Shown piece after piece: positions 25,369-33,872 of a stretch of DNA of 46,226 nt. A model generated the notes under the pieces. It made no database searches and was not told the origin of the DNA. It saw only the letters and a list, made by a program, of their open reading frames with translations. The position numbers and the translations under genes are program-made. Source of the DNA: Aureitalea sp. L0-47 (GTDB lineage: Bacteria > Bacteroidota > Bacteroidia > Flavobacteriales > Flavobacteriaceae); assembly GCF_026126405.1 (NCBI RefSeq), contig NZ_JAFMTQ010000019.1, forward strand, positions 1 through 46,226. The letters run 5' to 3'. The stretch's first letter is position 1. Each line of letters opens with the position of its first letter.

Positions 25369-26133
25369 CTATTGCATTGCCTCTGCCTGACCAACATAGA
25401 TCTCGGCTCGAGCCGCTTCAGGTGCATCCGGGTGGTTGTCCTCGATTGTTTTGAAGTGCTTCAAAGCCACATCGGGCTTATTTAATTTAAGTGCGATGAT
25501 TCCGGCTTTCAGAAGAAAACGAGGAGCCGTAACTCCATTAGCACTCATCGTAGCCGCTTCTTCGTAGTATTTCAGAGCTTCATCGTTTTGATTCAACTGA
25601 ACAAAAGCATCACCTATAGCCCCTTTGGCAAGTGGGCCTGTCAATTCGTCTTTTCCTTTATACCCGTCCAGGTAGTTAATGGCATTCTGGTAATCATTGA
25701 GATTCAGGTAAGCCATTCCTGCATAGTACTTTGCCCTGTTACCGGCACTGGTTCCTCCGTAGTTATCGATGATATCAAGAAAACCATACTTCCCTTCTCC
25801 CCCATTCAAAGCAAGGTTATACAACGAGTCGGACGCAGTAGCATTCATTGCCTGCTCATAATATTGTTGTGCCTGGAAGATCTCGTTGGCAGCTTCCGCC
25901 TCCTTTGGTTCCTGGATAAATTGCTCGTAACCAATATATCCCAATACACAAATAGCGATGGCTCCAACAACCCCCAAAATGTACTTCTGATTCTTCTCAA
26001 CCCAAGCCTCCGTTTTGGATGCACCAGTGTCCAGCGTTTTGAACACCTCTGCCGTTGTGCTTCCTTCCTCTATCTTCGCCTCCCGCTCAACTTTGGTTTT
26101 TGGTTTGTACCCTCGTTTCTTGTACGTTGCCAT
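25369..26133 (-). CDS. Tetratricopeptide-repeat membrane protein
   Basis: This 254-residue protein has a basic cytoplasmic N-terminus (YKKRGYKPKTKVEREAK), one membrane helix (about 52-72), and an outer region with TPR-like helices (AKYYAGMAYLNLNDYQNAINYL, AIGDAFVQLNQNDEALKYYEEAA, ALKLNKPDVALKHFKTI). The layout resembles YfgM, a periplasmic TPR partner of the translocon and chaperones, but the family is broad and no role is proven. It is the first gene of the minus-strand operon. Confidence 0.85.
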   Translation of the reverse strand: MATYKKRGYKPKTKVEREAKIEEGSTTAEVFKTLDTGASKTEAWVEKNQKYILGVVGAIAICVLGYIGYEQFIQEPKEAEAANEIFQAQQYYEQAMNATASDSLYNLALNGGEGKYGFLDIIDNYGGTSAGNRAKYYAGMAYLNLNDYQNAINYLDGYKGKDELTGPLAKGAIGDAFVQLNQNDEALKYYEEAATMSANGVTAPRFLLKAGIIALKLNKPDVALKHFKTIEDNHPDAPEAARAEIYVGQAEAMQ

Positions 26134-26153
26134 AATATCTTTTTTCTGAGGGG

Positions 26154-26161
26154 CAAAAATA
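26154..26161 (-). promoter_or_regulatory. -7 box of the TPR-ribH operon
   Basis: The minus strand reads TATTTTTG, matching TAnnTTTG, 21 nt before the ATG at 26133. The -33 region is AT-rich without a clear TTTG. The gap 26134-26282 separates this operon from divergent recF. Confidence 0.4.
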
Positions 26162-26282
26162 TAATTTTTATTAGAAATTTAAAGTGAAAAAAGTGCTTAT
26201 TTTTCAATAATTTGCAGCCAGTTTTCCCAATTTCTTTGGCCTGAAAGCGACTTTCTAAAATATTCGCAACGCGCTCAGATTT

Positions 26283-27362
26283 ATGATCTTACAGTCTTTG
26301 ACCTTATTGAACTACAAAAATTTCGAGTCGGAAGCCTTCGACTTCGACCCTAGAATCAACTGTTTTGTGGGGAATAATGGTATTGGGAAGACCAACGTAC
26401 TTGATGCTATTTATCATCTTTCCTTCGGAAAAAGTTACTTCAATCCTATTACAAGTCAGAATATTAGACATGGTACCGACTTCTTCGTTATAGAAGGCCT
26501 TTACGAAAAAGATGAAAAAGATGAAAAGATCGTGGTGAGTGCGAAAAAAGGGCAAAAGAAGATGATCAAACGAAATGGTAAGGCCTATGAGCGCTTTAGC
26601 GAACATATTGGATTTTTGCCTGTGGTGATCATTTCACCCGCAGACCGAGACCTCATTATTGAAGGAAGTGAAACCCGCAGGAAATTTATGGATGGCGTGA
26701 TCTCCCAGGGTGATGCACAGTATCTACGTGACCTGATTACTTACAATAAAGTCCTAGCACAGCGAAATTCCCTGTTGAAATACTTTGCTGCGAACAATAC
26801 TCACAACCAGGATACCCTCGATATTTACAATGAGCAAATGGATGCCCTGGCAACACCAATTCACGAAAAAAGAAAGGCGTTCCTCGAAGAGTTCACCCCT
26901 ATCTTCCTTAAGCGTTACGAAACCATCAGCAAACAAAAAGAGGAAGTTGACCTGGTGTATAAGAGTCAGTTGGACGAATCCGGCCTCAAGCAATTGCTCG
27001 ATGAGAATATCAACAAGGACAGGATCACCCAGTATACCAATTTTGGGATTCACAAGGACGACCTGTTGTTCCAGATCGAAGGCCATCCCGTGAAGAAATT
27101 CGGGTCCCAGGGACAGCAAAAAAGTTACCTCATCGCACTAAAATTGGCACAATTCGATTTTCTGAAAAGACACAGCGGTGTGCAACCGATTCTGTTACTG
27201 GACGATATTTTCGACAAGCTGGACGAACAGCGGGTTGGGCAGATCATTAGACTCGTGGACGAAGAGAATTTCGGACAACTATTTATCAGCGACACCCACC
27301 CGGAGCGAACAGAAGCTGTTGTTAAAGAGGTACATCAATCGTATAAGATGTTCAGACTATAG
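26283..27362 (+). CDS. recF: DNA replication and repair protein RecF
   Basis: RecF is an SMC-like ATPase that loads RecA at gaps with RecO and RecR. The 359-residue protein begins [20 protein letters not shown] and has Walker [10 protein letters not shown] (29-37), followed by [10 protein letters not shown]. The signature is [17 protein letters not shown] and Walker B is [15 protein letters not shown]. The closing motif is [10 protein letters not shown]. The TPR-ribH gene pair lies divergently, a common flavobacterial arrangement. Confidence 0.98.
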   Translation: MILQSLTLLNYKNFESEAFDFDPRINCFVGNNGIGKTNVLDAIYHLSFGKSYFNPITSQNIRHGTDFFVIEGLYEKDEKDEKIVVSAKKGQKKMIKRNGKAYERFSEHIGFLPVVIISPADRDLIIEGSETRRKFMDGVISQGDAQYLRDLITYNKVLAQRNSLLKYFAANNTHNQDTLDIYNEQMDALATPIHEKRKAFLEEFTPIFLKRYETISKQKEEVDLVYKSQLDESGLKQLLDENINKDRITQYTNFGIHKDDLLFQIEGHPVKKFGSQGQQKSYLIALKLAQFDFLKRHSGVQPILLLDDIFDKLDEQRVGQIIRLVDEENFGQLFISDTHPERTEAVVKEVHQSYKMFRL

Positions 27363-27365
27363 TGG

Positions 27366-27397
27366 TTAGTATATTAGTATGTTGGTATTTTAGTACG
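27366..27397 (+). repeat. Degenerate octanucleotide tandem repeat (4 copies)
   Basis: Immediately after recF four octamers follow head to tail: TTAGTATA, TTAGTATG, TTGGTATT, TTAGTACG. Each differs from the consensus TTAGTATN by zero or one base in the first seven positions. The array lies in the untranslated gap before the next lipoprotein gene. Confidence 0.7.
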
Positions 27398-27465
27398 ATA
27401 GTTGTCTGTTCGAGTGATCTGCCAGTGGTGGATTGTATCGAGAACCAATGCAAAACTTAATTTTT

Positions 27466-27882
27466 ATGAAGAAACTATTAGTATTGATCGTCCTTTCATT
27501 TCTCCTCTCCTGTGGGCAAAACCCCGAAGAGATGAAAACTAAATTAGCCGGATACTGGGTCATTGAAAAAGTTGAAATGCCTGATGGAGCCGAGCGACAA
27601 TTTCAGATGAGCAACACCATCGATTTCATTGAACTCACCGGCGATTCGGGGGTTCGGAAAAAAGTACAGCCAAGGTTAGACGGTGGATTTACAACCAGTG
27701 AATCTGCGGAACGTTTCAAACTAAAAATAGAGAATGATAGCCTGAACGTGTATTACACCACGCCTTACGATAATTGGAAGGAAAGTGTGTTAGAGGCTCG
27801 TGACAGCCTGCTAGTGGTTCGGAACAAAGACGGTAAGATCTATACCTACGCTAAATTCAAGGGTTTTTCCTTATCCGAATAA
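27466..27882 (+). CDS. Lipocalin-like lipoprotein, unknown function
   Basis: From the ATG at 27466 the product is 138 residues and opens with a clean lipoprotein signal ending LLSCGQ. A frame from 27433 would add 11 residues before the signal and is rejected. The mature part starts with KTKLAGYWVIEKVEMPDG, like small lipocalin-type domains in Bacteroidota, and alternates beta strands thereafter. No ligand or partner can be named. Its TAA overlaps the next start by one base (TAATG), so it is coupled to the AlkD-like gene. Confidence 0.75.
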   Translation: MKKLLVLIVLSFLLSCGQNPEEMKTKLAGYWVIEKVEMPDGAERQFQMSNTIDFIELTGDSGVRKKVQPRLDGGFTTSESAERFKLKIENDSLNVYYTTPYDNWKESVLEARDSLLVVRNKDGKIYTYAKFKGFSLSE

Positions 27883-28589
27883 TGGAAGAGATTATTTCTG
27901 AAATTCGCCGTCGGTTGAATGAGGAGGCTTCTTCAGAAACCAAAAATAATAGTCAGCGATTCTTTAAGGACGAGATCAAGTGCTATGGTGTGCGAAACCC
28001 CGCAGTTCACAGTATTGCCAAATCAGCTTTCAAAATATTCAATTCAACAAATAAGCAGGAGATCTTTGCGATATGCGAATCTTTGTTTCAGTCAGGTTAC
28101 AATGAAGAAGCAATAATAGCGGCAGATTGGACATTTTTCGTAAAACGCAAGTATGAGATATCCGACATTCACATCTTCAAGCGATGGATAGACATGTATA
28201 TTACCAACTGGGCCAGTTGCGACACCTTTTGCACAAAAAGTATAGGATATTTAATAGATAGATTTCCTGAAACTATTCAGGAGTTAAAGAGTTGGACTTC
28301 TTCGGAAAATAGATGGATGCGCAGGGCGGCCGCAGTATCTCTGGTAGCACCCGCCAGGCGAGGGAAGTTTCTACCCGATATCCTGGAAATTGCAAGTATT
28401 TTGCTCACAGATGAAGACGATCTGGTTCAGAAAGGTTATGGCTGGATGCTCAAGGAGGCCAGTAAGTCACAGCAGCAGGAAATATTCGACTTTGTAATAC
28501 AACATAAAGATGAAATGCCACGCACAGCACTAAGGTATGCCATAGAAAAAATGCCTGACGAACGTAAGGCTTTGGCGATGGAAAAGTAA
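27882..28589 (+). CDS. AlkD-like DNA alkylation repair protein
   Basis: This is a 235-residue all-helical HEAT-like repeat protein of the DNA alkylation repair family (glycosylases removing N3/N7-alkyl purines in characterised members). Family features seen are GVRNPAVHSIAKSAF near 38, a helix with WTFFVKRKYE, YITNWASCDTFCTKSIGYLI containing the conserved Asp near 115, NRWMRRAAAVSLVAPAR, and DDLVQKGYGWMLKEAS. Activity in this clade is not proven. It shares a TAATG junction with the upstream lipoprotein gene. Confidence 0.88.
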   Translation: MEEIISEIRRRLNEEASSETKNNSQRFFKDEIKCYGVRNPAVHSIAKSAFKIFNSTNKQEIFAICESLFQSGYNEEAIIAADWTFFVKRKYEISDIHIFKRWIDMYITNWASCDTFCTKSIGYLIDRFPETIQELKSWTSSENRWMRRAAAVSLVAPARRGKFLPDILEIASILLTDEDDLVQKGYGWMLKEASKSQQQEIFDFVIQHKDEMPRTALRYAIEKMPDERKALAMEK

Positions 28590-28657
28590 TTTCTGGTAAA
28601 GGAAATTATTCTCCAACTCACTATCTTTATTCTGTAATCTATTGTATTAATGATCGT

Positions 28658-29125
28658 ATGAATTATAAGAAGTCACAAACCGGATGGCTAATAGTGTTAC
28701 TACTTGGCCCGATCTTAATCATGTTGTATTTCGCTTATGCGAATCAATGGGGAGACAACCCGCTGCCATTGACCCCATATATCATTATCTCTGCAGTTCT
28801 GTTATTTGCTATTGCGCTGTTTTACAAACTTACTATTGAAGTTGACCGGGCTTCTGTTAAGGTGACTTATGGCATTGGGTTGATACGCTTCAAATTTACC
28901 ATTGATGAACTTCTCGGTACGCAGCTTATAAGAACTCCATGGTATTATGGATATGGAATCAGGATAACTCCTAAAGGCATGTTATATAATATTCAGGGAT
29001 CTAAGGCGGTGGAAGTAAAATTTTTGTCGAAAGGAAAAAACAAAACGGTACTAATTGGTAGTGCGGAACCTGAAATACTACAGCGGGTCATTGAAGAAAA
29101 CTTCAAAAAAAGAGGATGGAATTAA
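28658..29125 (+). CDS. Two-helix membrane protein with PH-like C-terminus
   Basis: The 155-residue protein has two membrane helices (about 9-27 and 39-58) followed by a beta-rich region of about 90 residues (VDRASVKVTYGIGLIRFKF, YGYGIRITPKGMLYN, VLIGSAEPEILQRVIEENF). The layout resembles bacterial PH-domain membrane proteins, but similarity is only at the level of pattern. Function unknown. TATCTTTA at 28622-28629 is a near -7 box. Confidence 0.7.
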   Translation: MNYKKSQTGWLIVLLLGPILIMLYFAYANQWGDNPLPLTPYIIISAVLLFAIALFYKLTIEVDRASVKVTYGIGLIRFKFTIDELLGTQLIRTPWYYGYGIRITPKGMLYNIQGSKAVEVKFLSKGKNKTVLIGSAEPEILQRVIEENFKKRGWN

Positions 29126-29181
29126 GCAGCCTGATGTCTATTTCCCATCGTTAAACAAAACTTTTCCCCTACCTTTACCCT

Positions 29182-29478
29182 ATGCCAAAACGACAAGGTG
29201 AAAATACTTCCCTGGGTGAGGTTTTAAAGGAATTCATCCAGGCCAACAGGCTACAAACTGGTCTCGACAAGGTGTCTGTACAGGAGGCCTGGCATTCGGT
29301 GATGGGTGAGGCTATTTCAAAGTATACCACTGCTGTGAAATTAGACAGAGAAACGCTGCACGTTAATTTAACCTCTTCTGTTTTACGTGAAGAATTAAGC
29401 TATGGAAAAGAAAAGATCATCAAGCTGGTTAATGATGAACTGGGCAAGGACCTCATCAAAAAAATAGTCTTGCGATAA
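29182..29478 (+). CDS. DUF721 (DciA-like) protein
   Basis: This 98-residue DUF721 protein has the family core TGLDKVSVQEAWHSVMGEAISKYT followed by LHVNLTSSVLREELSYGKEKIIKLVNDELG. The domain is shared with DciA, the ancestral loader of the DnaB helicase. The presence near recF echoes the recF-DUF721 arrangement seen in other phyla and supports a replication role (inference). TACCTTTA ends only 4 nt before the ATG, so the transcript may be nearly leaderless. Confidence 0.88.
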   Translation: MPKRQGENTSLGEVLKEFIQANRLQTGLDKVSVQEAWHSVMGEAISKYTTAVKLDRETLHVNLTSSVLREELSYGKEKIIKLVNDELGKDLIKKIVLR

Positions 29479-29509
29479 AAAAAACGCCTTTCGATTGAAA
29501 GGCGTTTTT
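29479..29509. terminator. Bidirectional rho-independent terminator
   Basis: AAAACGCCTTTC (29481-29492), loop GATT, GAAAGGCGTTTT (29497-29508), with A- and T-tracts on either side. It lies between the convergent DUF721 and ndk genes. Confidence 0.93.
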
Positions 29510-29530
29510 AATTTATATAATTTCTACTTA

Positions 29531-29950
29531 TTAAAAAGTATCGCGCCCTGAGAAGTGGAATGCACCTTCGATGGCAGCATTCTCGTCGCTGTCGCTTCCA
29601 TGGATAGCATTCTCACCTATAGAAGCTGCGTATAATTTACGGATAGTTCCTTCAGCTGCATCGGCAGGATTGGTAGCACCGATCAAAGTTCTGAAATCCT
29701 CCACCGCGTTGTCTTTCTCCAGGATGGCTGCAACGATAGGACCTCTGGTCATATATTCTACCAATTCCCCGAAGAACGGACGCTCTTTGTGGATGGCATA
29801 GAACTCTTTAGCATCTGCCGTCGTCATATGCGTAAGCTTCATAGCTGCTATACGGAATCCCGCGGAATTGATCTTTTCAAGTATCGCACCGATATGGCCT
29901 TTTTCAACGGCATCGGGCTTGATCATGGTAAACGTTCTGTTTGTTCTCAT
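29531..29950 (-). CDS. ndk: Nucleoside diphosphate kinase
   Basis: Ndk transfers the gamma phosphate between nucleoside triphosphates and diphosphates through a phosphohistidine. From the ATG at 29950 the protein is 139 residues, the usual size; a longer frame from 30004 adds 18 residues ahead of the conserved start [13 protein letters not shown]. The active-site histidine is in [12 protein letters not shown]. Also visible are [21 protein letters not shown] and the [12 protein letters not shown] loop. Confidence 0.97.
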   Translation of the reverse strand: MRTNRTFTMIKPDAVEKGHIGAILEKINSAGFRIAAMKLTHMTTADAKEFYAIHKERPFFGELVEYMTRGPIVAAILEKDNAVEDFRTLIGATNPADAAEGTIRKLYAASIGENAIHGSDSDENAAIEGAFHFSGRDTF

Positions 29951-30015
29951 CTGTGTGTTAAAATTTTGTGCAAAAATAGCCATTTGAAAACAGAAACCAA
30001 GCAATTAACGTTCAT

Positions 30016-31068
30016 TTAATATTGCTGGGTGAAACGTTCGAAAATAAAGTTATCTTCCCCTCTTATTTCGAAGGTTACCGAATTTTTTTCAAAGTCGAAG
30101 AACAACACCCCGAAGTTGAGTCGTTTTATGATGTTACTTACCCGATATTCGTTTCCTTCCGTACTGAAATGCGGCCAGGTATGCGTCATCCCGCTAGTGG
30201 TAAAATCCACCAGAGGATAGCCCAATCCCGCGTCTTTATCTACAGAGATCTCTGCCATATGCCTGTCTCCGCTCAGGATCATAATATTTTTTGCCTTAGC
30301 ATCCTTCAGCATAGACCTCATTTTTTCTACTTCGCCAGGGAAATTCATCCATTTCTCCCAGCCGTGTTCTTTACTTAGAAATTGAATACTACTTATTATA
30401 ACGGTAAAATCTGCTGAGTCATCTTCAAGTTCCTTCTCCAACCAGTTCCATTGTGTCTCTCCCAGCATAGTCCCTCGGTGGTCCAGGGGCCAATCGTCGT
30501 ATCGGCGTCCTTTGGTATCACTATTATTTAATTCAGTTCGGAAGTATCGCGTATCCAGCGAAATTAGTTTGATACTACCATTCTCGGTATCGATAATTCT
30601 GGAATAGTACACCCCTTCCCTGCTTCTCCTCGGGTCATCATTCGAAACATCCAGGAAGTCGAGCAGGATGTTCTTGGCTTCGTCTTTCTTTTCCCATTCC
30701 GCTCCGGCATCATTCTTTCCATAATCATGATCATCCCACGTCCCTTCGATCTCGGCCTGCGCCGCTATCTCAGTATAAAATTCATTCGACTTCACCTTTT
30801 CGTAGTCGGACTTCATTTTAGCCATGTCATCGGTATCCGCATACACATTGTCCCCTCCCCAAACAAACATATCAGGTGACACCTCTAAAATGGGCTGCCA
30901 TAGTGGTTGCGGCCTATCCTGGTGATTACAACTGGCGAATACCATTACGTAATCCGCAGCTTGGTTCAATTCCTGGTCGTTATTTAAATTCTCAGCAGAG
31001 TTTACTTCTTGTTTTTCAGCACAGGATAGCAACAGAAACAAGGAAAAAATGGTGGCGATGGCTTTCAT
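30016..31068 (-). CDS. PhoD-like phosphatase lipoprotein (metallophosphoesterase)
   Basis: From the ATG at 31068 the product is 350 residues with a lipoprotein signal ending LLLSC. A longer frame from 31113 would bury that signal and is rejected. PhoD-family motifs appear in order: FASCNHQDRPQPLW, FVWGGDNVYADTDDM, GTWDDHDYGKNDAG, ISLDTRYFR, ILSGDRHMAEI and PLVDFTTSGMTH. These supply the metal-binding Asp, Asn and His residues. Members cleave phosphomonoesters or phosphodiesters outside the cytoplasm, often for phosphate scavenging. It is transcribed toward ndk and divergent from the DHH gene. Confidence 0.92.
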   Translation of the reverse strand: MKAIATIFSLFLLLSCAEKQEVNSAENLNNDQELNQAADYVMVFASCNHQDRPQPLWQPILEVSPDMFVWGGDNVYADTDDMAKMKSDYEKVKSNEFYTEIAAQAEIEGTWDDHDYGKNDAGAEWEKKDEAKNILLDFLDVSNDDPRRSREGVYYSRIIDTENGSIKLISLDTRYFRTELNNSDTKGRRYDDWPLDHRGTMLGETQWNWLEKELEDDSADFTVIISSIQFLSKEHGWEKWMNFPGEVEKMRSMLKDAKAKNIMILSGDRHMAEISVDKDAGLGYPLVDFTTSGMTHTWPHFSTEGNEYRVSNIIKRLNFGVLFFDFEKNSVTFEIRGEDNFIFERFTQQY

Positions 31069-31148
31069 AAGATCAGCGATTAAGTTTAGGTCAAATTTAA
31101 GGAAATTGGACATGAAATTCGTATTAAGAAATTGTATCTTAGCCGCCT

Positions 31149-32171
31149 ATGAATGAGGCCACCACTGCCAAAGTCAGGCAGCTTCTCGCTGTCCCTAAGA
31201 AAATTGTTGTTGTGGGTCACAAGAATCCCGACGGAGATGCCGTTGGTTCTTGCCTGGCGCTCGCGAAGGTGTTGAAAACCATGGGACACCATCCACAGGT
31301 GATCATGCCGAACGACTTCCCAAATTTTCTGAAATGGCTCCCGGATTGGGAAAGTATTTTAATTTACGACAAGAATGTGGATTCGAGCAATGCACTAATA
31401 GCTTCGGCCGAAATAATATGCACTCTTGATTTTAATGCCCTGAATCGTACAGGCGAAATGGAAGAGGCTCTTGAAAATGCTTCTGCCGACTTCATCCTTA
31501 TTGACCACCATCAACAACCGGACGATTTTGCAGTAGTTCAGTACAGTGATACCAGTATGAGTTCCACTTGTGAGATGGTATATCACTTTCTGAAGGCATT
31601 GGATGCGGATCAACTGATTACTTCGGAAGTTTCTACACAATTATACACCGGGATAATGACGGACACCGGCTCATTTCGTTTTCCGGCTACCACCGCCACC
31701 ACTCACAAGGTTATAGCAAAACTGATCGAATGTGGCGCAAAAAATTCAGAAATACATCAGAATATTTATGATACCAATACTCCGGATCGTCTGGCACTGC
31801 TTGGTGTGGCGCTTCGGAATATGAAGATCTTACCGGAATTTAGAGCAGCCTACATTACCTTATCTCAAAAGGAGTTGGACGATCACAACTTCCGGAAGGG
31901 CGACACAGAAGGATTTGTGAATTACGCCCTGTCCTTAGCCGGGGTGGTTTTTGCCGTCATATTCATTGAAAACAAACAGGAGAAGATAATCAAGATCTCT
32001 TTCAGGAGTAAAGGTGATTTCTCGGTGAATGAATTCGCCAGGAAATATTTCAATGGAGGTGGACATACAAATGCCGCGGGTGGCCGCTCCACAGACTCTT
32101 TAGCGAAAACTATTCGCTATTTTATTAGTATATTGCCGTCCCATAAAAATGAGCTTTCCCATGAATCCTAG
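31149..32171 (+). CDS. DHH-family phosphoesterase (NrnA-like)
   Basis: This 340-residue DHH/DHHA1 protein most resembles bifunctional oligoribonuclease/PAP phosphatase NrnA. Motif I is VGHKNPDGDAVGS, motif II has CTLDFNA, motif III is LIDHHQQPDD, and motif IV is TGIMTDTGSFRF, all contributing manganese ligands. The C-terminal DHHA1 domain ends in the substrate motif GGGHTNAAGG. NrnA degrades very short RNAs and 3'-phosphoadenosine phosphate; the exact substrate here is inferred. The 3' end overlaps gldI. Confidence 0.92.
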   Translation: MNEATTAKVRQLLAVPKKIVVVGHKNPDGDAVGSCLALAKVLKTMGHHPQVIMPNDFPNFLKWLPDWESILIYDKNVDSSNALIASAEIICTLDFNALNRTGEMEEALENASADFILIDHHQQPDDFAVVQYSDTSMSSTCEMVYHFLKALDADQLITSEVSTQLYTGIMTDTGSFRFPATTATTHKVIAKLIECGAKNSEIHQNIYDTNTPDRLALLGVALRNMKILPEFRAAYITLSQKELDDHNFRKGDTEGFVNYALSLAGVVFAVIFIENKQEKIIKISFRSKGDFSVNEFARKYFNGGGHTNAAGGRSTDSLAKTIRYFISILPSHKNELSHES

Positions 32172-32712
32172 ATCTTTACTAATCATCGCGACAGGGATTT
32201 TTGCGCTTGTTTCCTGTAAAACACCGGAAGCACGCAGGCCGGTTCAGCAAAGTTCCGGAAGCTTCATTAAGCAGTCTGCAGAAAGAAACAAGGTTCTTTA
32301 CAAAAAAGAAGAAGAGCGAATCGCTACCATCATGGAGGCCAATCCCGAGCAGGAGTACTTATCGTCTCCCAGTGGATTCTGGTACTATTACAATATCAAA
32401 GACAGCCTTGACATCCCAACACCTGAATACGGTGATATCGTGACCTTTACATACGATGTAAGATCATTAGAAGGCACCTCCATACTCACCGAAAGTGAAA
32501 CCGGTTTGCAAATCTATAAAATAGACCAATCCAACCAGGATCTGATCTCCGGGTTAAGGGATGGGGTTAAACTTATGAAGGTAGGTGAACAGGTTACGTT
32601 CCTGTTTCCGTCCTATAAGGCATATGGTTACTACGGATTACAAGATAAATTGGGTACTAATGTTCCCATCCAAAGTACTGTTACTCTGAAATCAATTCAA
32701 CAATCACAATAA
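32161..32712 (+). CDS. gldI: Gliding motility-associated peptidyl-prolyl isomerase GldI
   Basis: This is a lipoprotein of about 183 residues with an FKBP-type domain. The signal peptide ends ALVSC. A helical linker with AERNKVLYKKEEERIATIM precedes the domain, which shows GDIVTFTYDVRSLEG, ISGLRDGVKLMKVGEQVTFLFPSYKAYGYYG and VPIQSTVTLKSI. In Flavobacterium johnsoniae GldI is needed for gliding, probably by folding Gld/type IX secretion components. An ATG at 32149 is also possible, but the ATG at 32161 gives the cleaner signal peptide. It overlaps the DHH gene by 11 nt. Confidence 0.88.
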   Translation: MNPRSLLIIATGIFALVSCKTPEARRPVQQSSGSFIKQSAERNKVLYKKEEERIATIMEANPEQEYLSSPSGFWYYYNIKDSLDIPTPEYGDIVTFTYDVRSLEGTSILTESETGLQIYKIDQSNQDLISGLRDGVKLMKVGEQVTFLFPSYKAYGYYGLQDKLGTNVPIQSTVTLKSIQQSQ

Positions 32713-32725
32713 ATCTATATTTAAA

Positions 32726-33841
32726 ATGAAGAAACTTTCCCTGTTATTGGTCCTTGCATTAGCTTTGGTCGTAACAACTGCATGTGAGGATAAGTATCCG
32801 GATCTTCCGGAAGGTGTTTATGCAGAATTCGTAACGAATAAAGGAACTTTTGTTGCAAAGCTCTACAACGAACAAACGCCAATTACCACTGCCAATTTTG
32901 TCACACTCGCCGAAGGTACCAACGATTTAGTAGACTCCGTTTATCTGGGCAAGCCTTATTTCAACGGGCTTATCTTTCACAGAGTGATCAAGGATTTCAT
33001 GATCCAGGGTGGTGATCCTAATGGTGATGGGTCCGGTAGTCCTGGTTATCGTTTTCCGGACGAATTCGTGGATAGCCTAAAACACGATCGCAAAGGAATA
33101 CTTTCCATGGCTAATTCGGGTCCCGAAACAAACGGGAGTCAATTCTTTATTACTCTTAAAGAAACACCCTGGCTGGATAATAAACACACAGTTTTTGGTG
33201 AAATCGTCTTAGGACAAGAGATTGTGGACACTATTGGTGTAACTCCAACTACTAAGCCAGGTGATAAACCCGTTGACGATGTAGTAATGCAAGAGGTAAA
33301 TATTATCAAGAGAGGTAATGTTTCAGTTATCGCCTTTGCTGAAGAGATGCGACGGGTCGAAGCTGAAAGAGAAGAAGCTCGCAAGAAACTGGAGAGACTG
33401 GCGATTGATAAAGCCGTTTCCTTTGTAAATATGAAGCAGGAAGCTGAAACTTCAGAAACCGGACTTCAATATTTGTTCCAGGTAAGAGGCGAGGGTCCAA
33501 AACCGAAAGATGGTGAAGACATGTTGATCAATTATACTGGTTACTTCACTAACGGGCAGATGTTCAATACGAGCTATATGGAAGTTGCGGAATTATATCA
33601 AAATGTAAATCCGGGTAAGAGAGACAGAGGTCAATACACTCCTATAGTCACCAACACTAATGATCCACGTCTTATCCCTGGATTCAGAGAGGCATTACAG
33701 CTGTTACGTGTAGGTGATAAAATTACAGTTTTCATCCCTTCACACCTTGGATACGGAGAAGCTGGCAACAGGCCAATAATCCCGCCAAACACAGACTTGA
33801 TCTTCGAATTGGAGTTACTTCCAAACGAAACAAACGAATAA
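32726..33841 (+). CDS. Lipoprotein with cyclophilin and FKBP domains
   Basis: This 371-residue lipoprotein (signal ending VTTAC) joins two unrelated proline isomerase folds. Residues about 30-195 are a cyclophilin, with TNFVTLAEG-like NFVTLAEGTN, FHRVIKDFMIQGGDPNGDGSG, SMANSGPETNGSQFFITL and NKHTVFGEIV. A charged helical linker follows (about 205-240). Residues about 245-371 are an FKBP domain: DGEDMLINYTGYFTNGQMFN, LIPGFREALQLLRVGDKITVFIPSHLGYGE and IPPNTDLIFELELL. It starts 13 nt after gldI and likely assists folding of envelope proteins with it. Confidence 0.93.
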   Translation: MKKLSLLLVLALALVVTTACEDKYPDLPEGVYAEFVTNKGTFVAKLYNEQTPITTANFVTLAEGTNDLVDSVYLGKPYFNGLIFHRVIKDFMIQGGDPNGDGSGSPGYRFPDEFVDSLKHDRKGILSMANSGPETNGSQFFITLKETPWLDNKHTVFGEIVLGQEIVDTIGVTPTTKPGDKPVDDVVMQEVNIIKRGNVSVIAFAEEMRRVEAEREEARKKLERLAIDKAVSFVNMKQEAETSETGLQYLFQVRGEGPKPKDGEDMLINYTGYFTNGQMFNTSYMEVAELYQNVNPGKRDRGQYTPIVTNTNDPRLIPGFREALQLLRVGDKITVFIPSHLGYGEAGNRPIIPPNTDLIFELELLPNETNE

Positions 33842-33844
33842 ATA

Positions 33845-33869
33845 AAAGCCCGGTTCAACCGGGCTTTTT
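33845..33869. terminator. Bidirectional rho-independent terminator
   Basis: AAAGCCCGG (33845-33853), loop TTCAA, CCGGGCTTT (33859-33867), then more Ts. It separates the cyclophilin-FKBP gene from convergent pepD. Confidence 0.92.
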
Positions 33870-33872
33870 CTT

